Source: Gemmatimonadota bacterium | Lineage (GTDB): Bacteria > Gemmatimonadota > Gemmatimonadetes > Gemmatimonadales > GWC2-71-9 | Direction of reading: 5' to 3' | Assembly (NCBI GenBank): GCA_003221825.1 | Contig: QHUE01000188.1 | Location: 1-6,002 of the forward strand | Length of the DNA stretch: 6,002 nucleotides | Part shown: piece after piece, positions 5,102 to 6,002 of the stretch | How the letters are laid out: every line of letters begins with the position of its first letter | Numbering within the stretch: position 1 is the first letter of the stretch | Program-made: the position numbers and the translations under genes | Notes under the pieces: model-generated | Database searches by the model: none | Told to the model about the DNA's origin: nothing | What the model saw: the letters and a program-made list of their open reading frames with translations, nothing else

Positions 5102-6002
5102 GAGCCTTCTGTGGCGACGACGAGAGCACCCCCGGGATCGAACGTGCGGCGCAGGCCGGCGACGAGCGGGCCCACACCCTCCCGGTACGCTCCGAAGTGG
5201 CCGACGGCGCCACGCAAGGGCCACGGCGCACGCTCGAGCGTCAGCGGGACCTCGAGCCCCGCGAGGGTGCGGCGCAGCCGCTGCAGGCGATCGATGGTCG
5301 CCTCGCCGGTCCAGCGGATCGCGCCCGCGGCCGGCGATGCGGAGATCCACTCGTCTCCCAGCTGGTGTTGCAGCAGATCGAGCAGCTCGTCGCTGGCGGT
5401 GGGCACACCGGCGATGCGGAACGTCACAGGCCGGACCGCGAACCCTTCCGCCAGGCGCATCCAAAAGGCGTGCGCCTCTTCGGCGCGCAGCGGCGTGAAG
5501 CGCCCGCCGCCGCTCGCCGCGCCGAGGCCTGCTTCATCCGCCGCCACCAGCGCGGGTGACCCCGCGAGCCGGACGCCCAGCACCCAGCGCTCGCGCCGCG
5601 CGAGCGCGGGTGACACCAGCTCCAAGGCGGCCGGTGTCAGTCCCGCGGCCGCCACATCCTCGCCGACCTGCGTCAGGTCTTCGCGCGCGCCTTCCAGCAG
5701 GTAGGTGACGTCGGCGCGGGGGAGCGTGCGCAAGCGCAGGTGCACCAGGACGATCACACCGAAGGCGCCGAAGCCCCCGGCCTGCAGCCGCGTGAGATCG
5801 TAGCCCGCGACGTTCTTCATGACGCGCCCACCGCTTTGCACCATCCGGCCGTCGCCGGTCACGAACGTGACGCCGAGCAGATGGTCCTTGATGGGCCCGA
5901 AGCCGTGGCGGAGCGGGCCGGCCGTCGCGGTCGAGACGACCGAGCCGAGCGTGCGCCCCGCGAGACCGGGCGGATCGATCGCGAGCCACGCGCCGCGGTC
6001 GG
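5098..6002 (-). CDS. glcE: Glycolate oxidase FAD-binding subunit GlcE (5' part off window)
   Basis: This is the C-terminal 300 residues of GlcE, the second flavin-type subunit of glycolate oxidase, which works with GlcD and GlcF to oxidise glycolate to glyoxylate. The frame is open to the right edge and ends at TGA 5100-5098. The visible part has the end of the PCMH-type FAD-binding domain: GRTLGSVVST (15-24 of the partial protein), GPLRHGFGPIKD, and the highly characteristic VMKNVAGYDL (60-69), followed by AGGFGAFGVI. The alpha/beta FAD-linked-oxidase C-terminal region follows and ends near FDPGGAL. E. coli GlcE is about 350 residues, so roughly 50 or more N-terminal residues are missing here. 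The GTG at 5862 is an internal Val codon, not a start. It overlaps glcF by ATGA. glcD would be expected just beyond the right edge, which cannot be verified here. Confidence 0.93.
   Translation of the reverse strand, partial: DRGAWLAIDPPGLAGRTLGSVVSTATAGPLRHGFGPIKDHLLGVTFVTGDGRMVQSGGRVMKNVAGYDLTRLQAGGFGAFGVIVLVHLRLRTLPRADVTYLLEGAREDLTQVGEDVAAAGLTPAALELVSPALARRERWVLGVRLAGSPALVAADEAGLGAASGGGRFTPLRAEEAHAFWMRLAEGFAVRPVTFRIAGVPTASDELLDLLQHQLGDEWISASPAAGAIRWTGEATIDRLQRLRRTLAGLEVPLTLERAPWPLRGAVGHFGAYREGVGPLVAGLRRTFDPGGALVVATEGS
5105..5110 (-). promoter_or_regulatory. Possible Shine-Dalgarno for glcF
   Basis: On the minus strand AGAAGG stands three bases before the glcF ATG, inside the last codons of glcE. 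It is the clearest purine-rich site among the five internal starts, although the spacing is short. It favours the ATG at 5101 over upstream in-frame codons. The other starts in the operon lack a comparable site and probably rely on coupling through the stop/start overlaps. Confidence 0.4.

Noticed and set aside
5102..5464. N-terminal extension of GlcF by 121 codons
   Set aside because: The extension overlaps glcE in another frame, is Arg/Pro/Ala-rich, and GlcF homologues begin shortly before the first ferredoxin Cys motif, as the ATG at 5101 gives.
1..6002. CRISPR array, tRNA/rRNA, transposase, phage or defence genes
   Set aside because: I saw no CRISPR-type spaced repeats, RNA gene signatures, transposase motifs or att-like duplications. 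The only array is the palindromic repeat in glcF, whose units are contiguous without spacers.

Overview
The window is GC-rich, densely packed bacterial chromosome. Six genes read leftward on the minus strand as one apparent operon, and the end of one small gene comes in rightward from the left edge. The best guess at the source is a Gemmatimonadota-like soil or environmental bacterium. That rests on the high GC content, the Ala-Asp-Ser/Thr-Met-Lys-rich small lipoprotein-like protein at the left edge, and the gene content. It is an inference, not a demonstrated assignment.

Layout, in the direction of minus-strand transcription (right to left): glcE, FAD subunit of glycolate oxidase, 5' end cut by the window (6002-5098); glcF, its 4Fe-4S/CCG-domain subunit (5101-3842); an alpha/beta hydrolase with a complete Ser-Asp-His triad (3845-2988); a HAD-superfamily phosphatase-like protein with a DxN variant of motif I (2991-2320); a YgfZ/GcvT-like folate-binding protein with the KGCYTGQE signature (2323-1250); and an extended-SDR NAD(P)-dependent epimerase/dehydratase (1253-228). 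Every one of the five junctions is a 4-base stop/start overlap (ATGA or GTGA). This fixes the starts and suggests one translationally coupled transcript. Its promoter and presumably glcD lie beyond the right edge.

On the plus strand, positions 1-204 hold the 3' part of a short Met/Lys/Pro-rich, probably secreted lipoprotein gene. It is followed by a strong intrinsic terminator (230-259) that lies inside the last codons of the convergent epimerase gene.

Functionally, GlcDEF oxidises glycolate to glyoxylate. A HAD phosphatase next to it could supply glycolate from 2-phosphoglycolate, and YgfZ could support Fe-S enzymes such as GlcF. These links are inferences from gene order. The hydrolase and the SDR have no evident substrate.

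The most unusual structure is a 100-bp inverted repeat inside glcF (4556-4655). It has four tandem 10-bp units (consensus AAGGGCGGCG) on one arm and four inverted copies on the other, around a 20-nt centre. It stays in frame and encodes the linker between the ferredoxin-like and CCG domains. It looks like a palindromic repeat element tolerated within a protein-coding gene, and each strand also carries a G-quadruplex-type motif.
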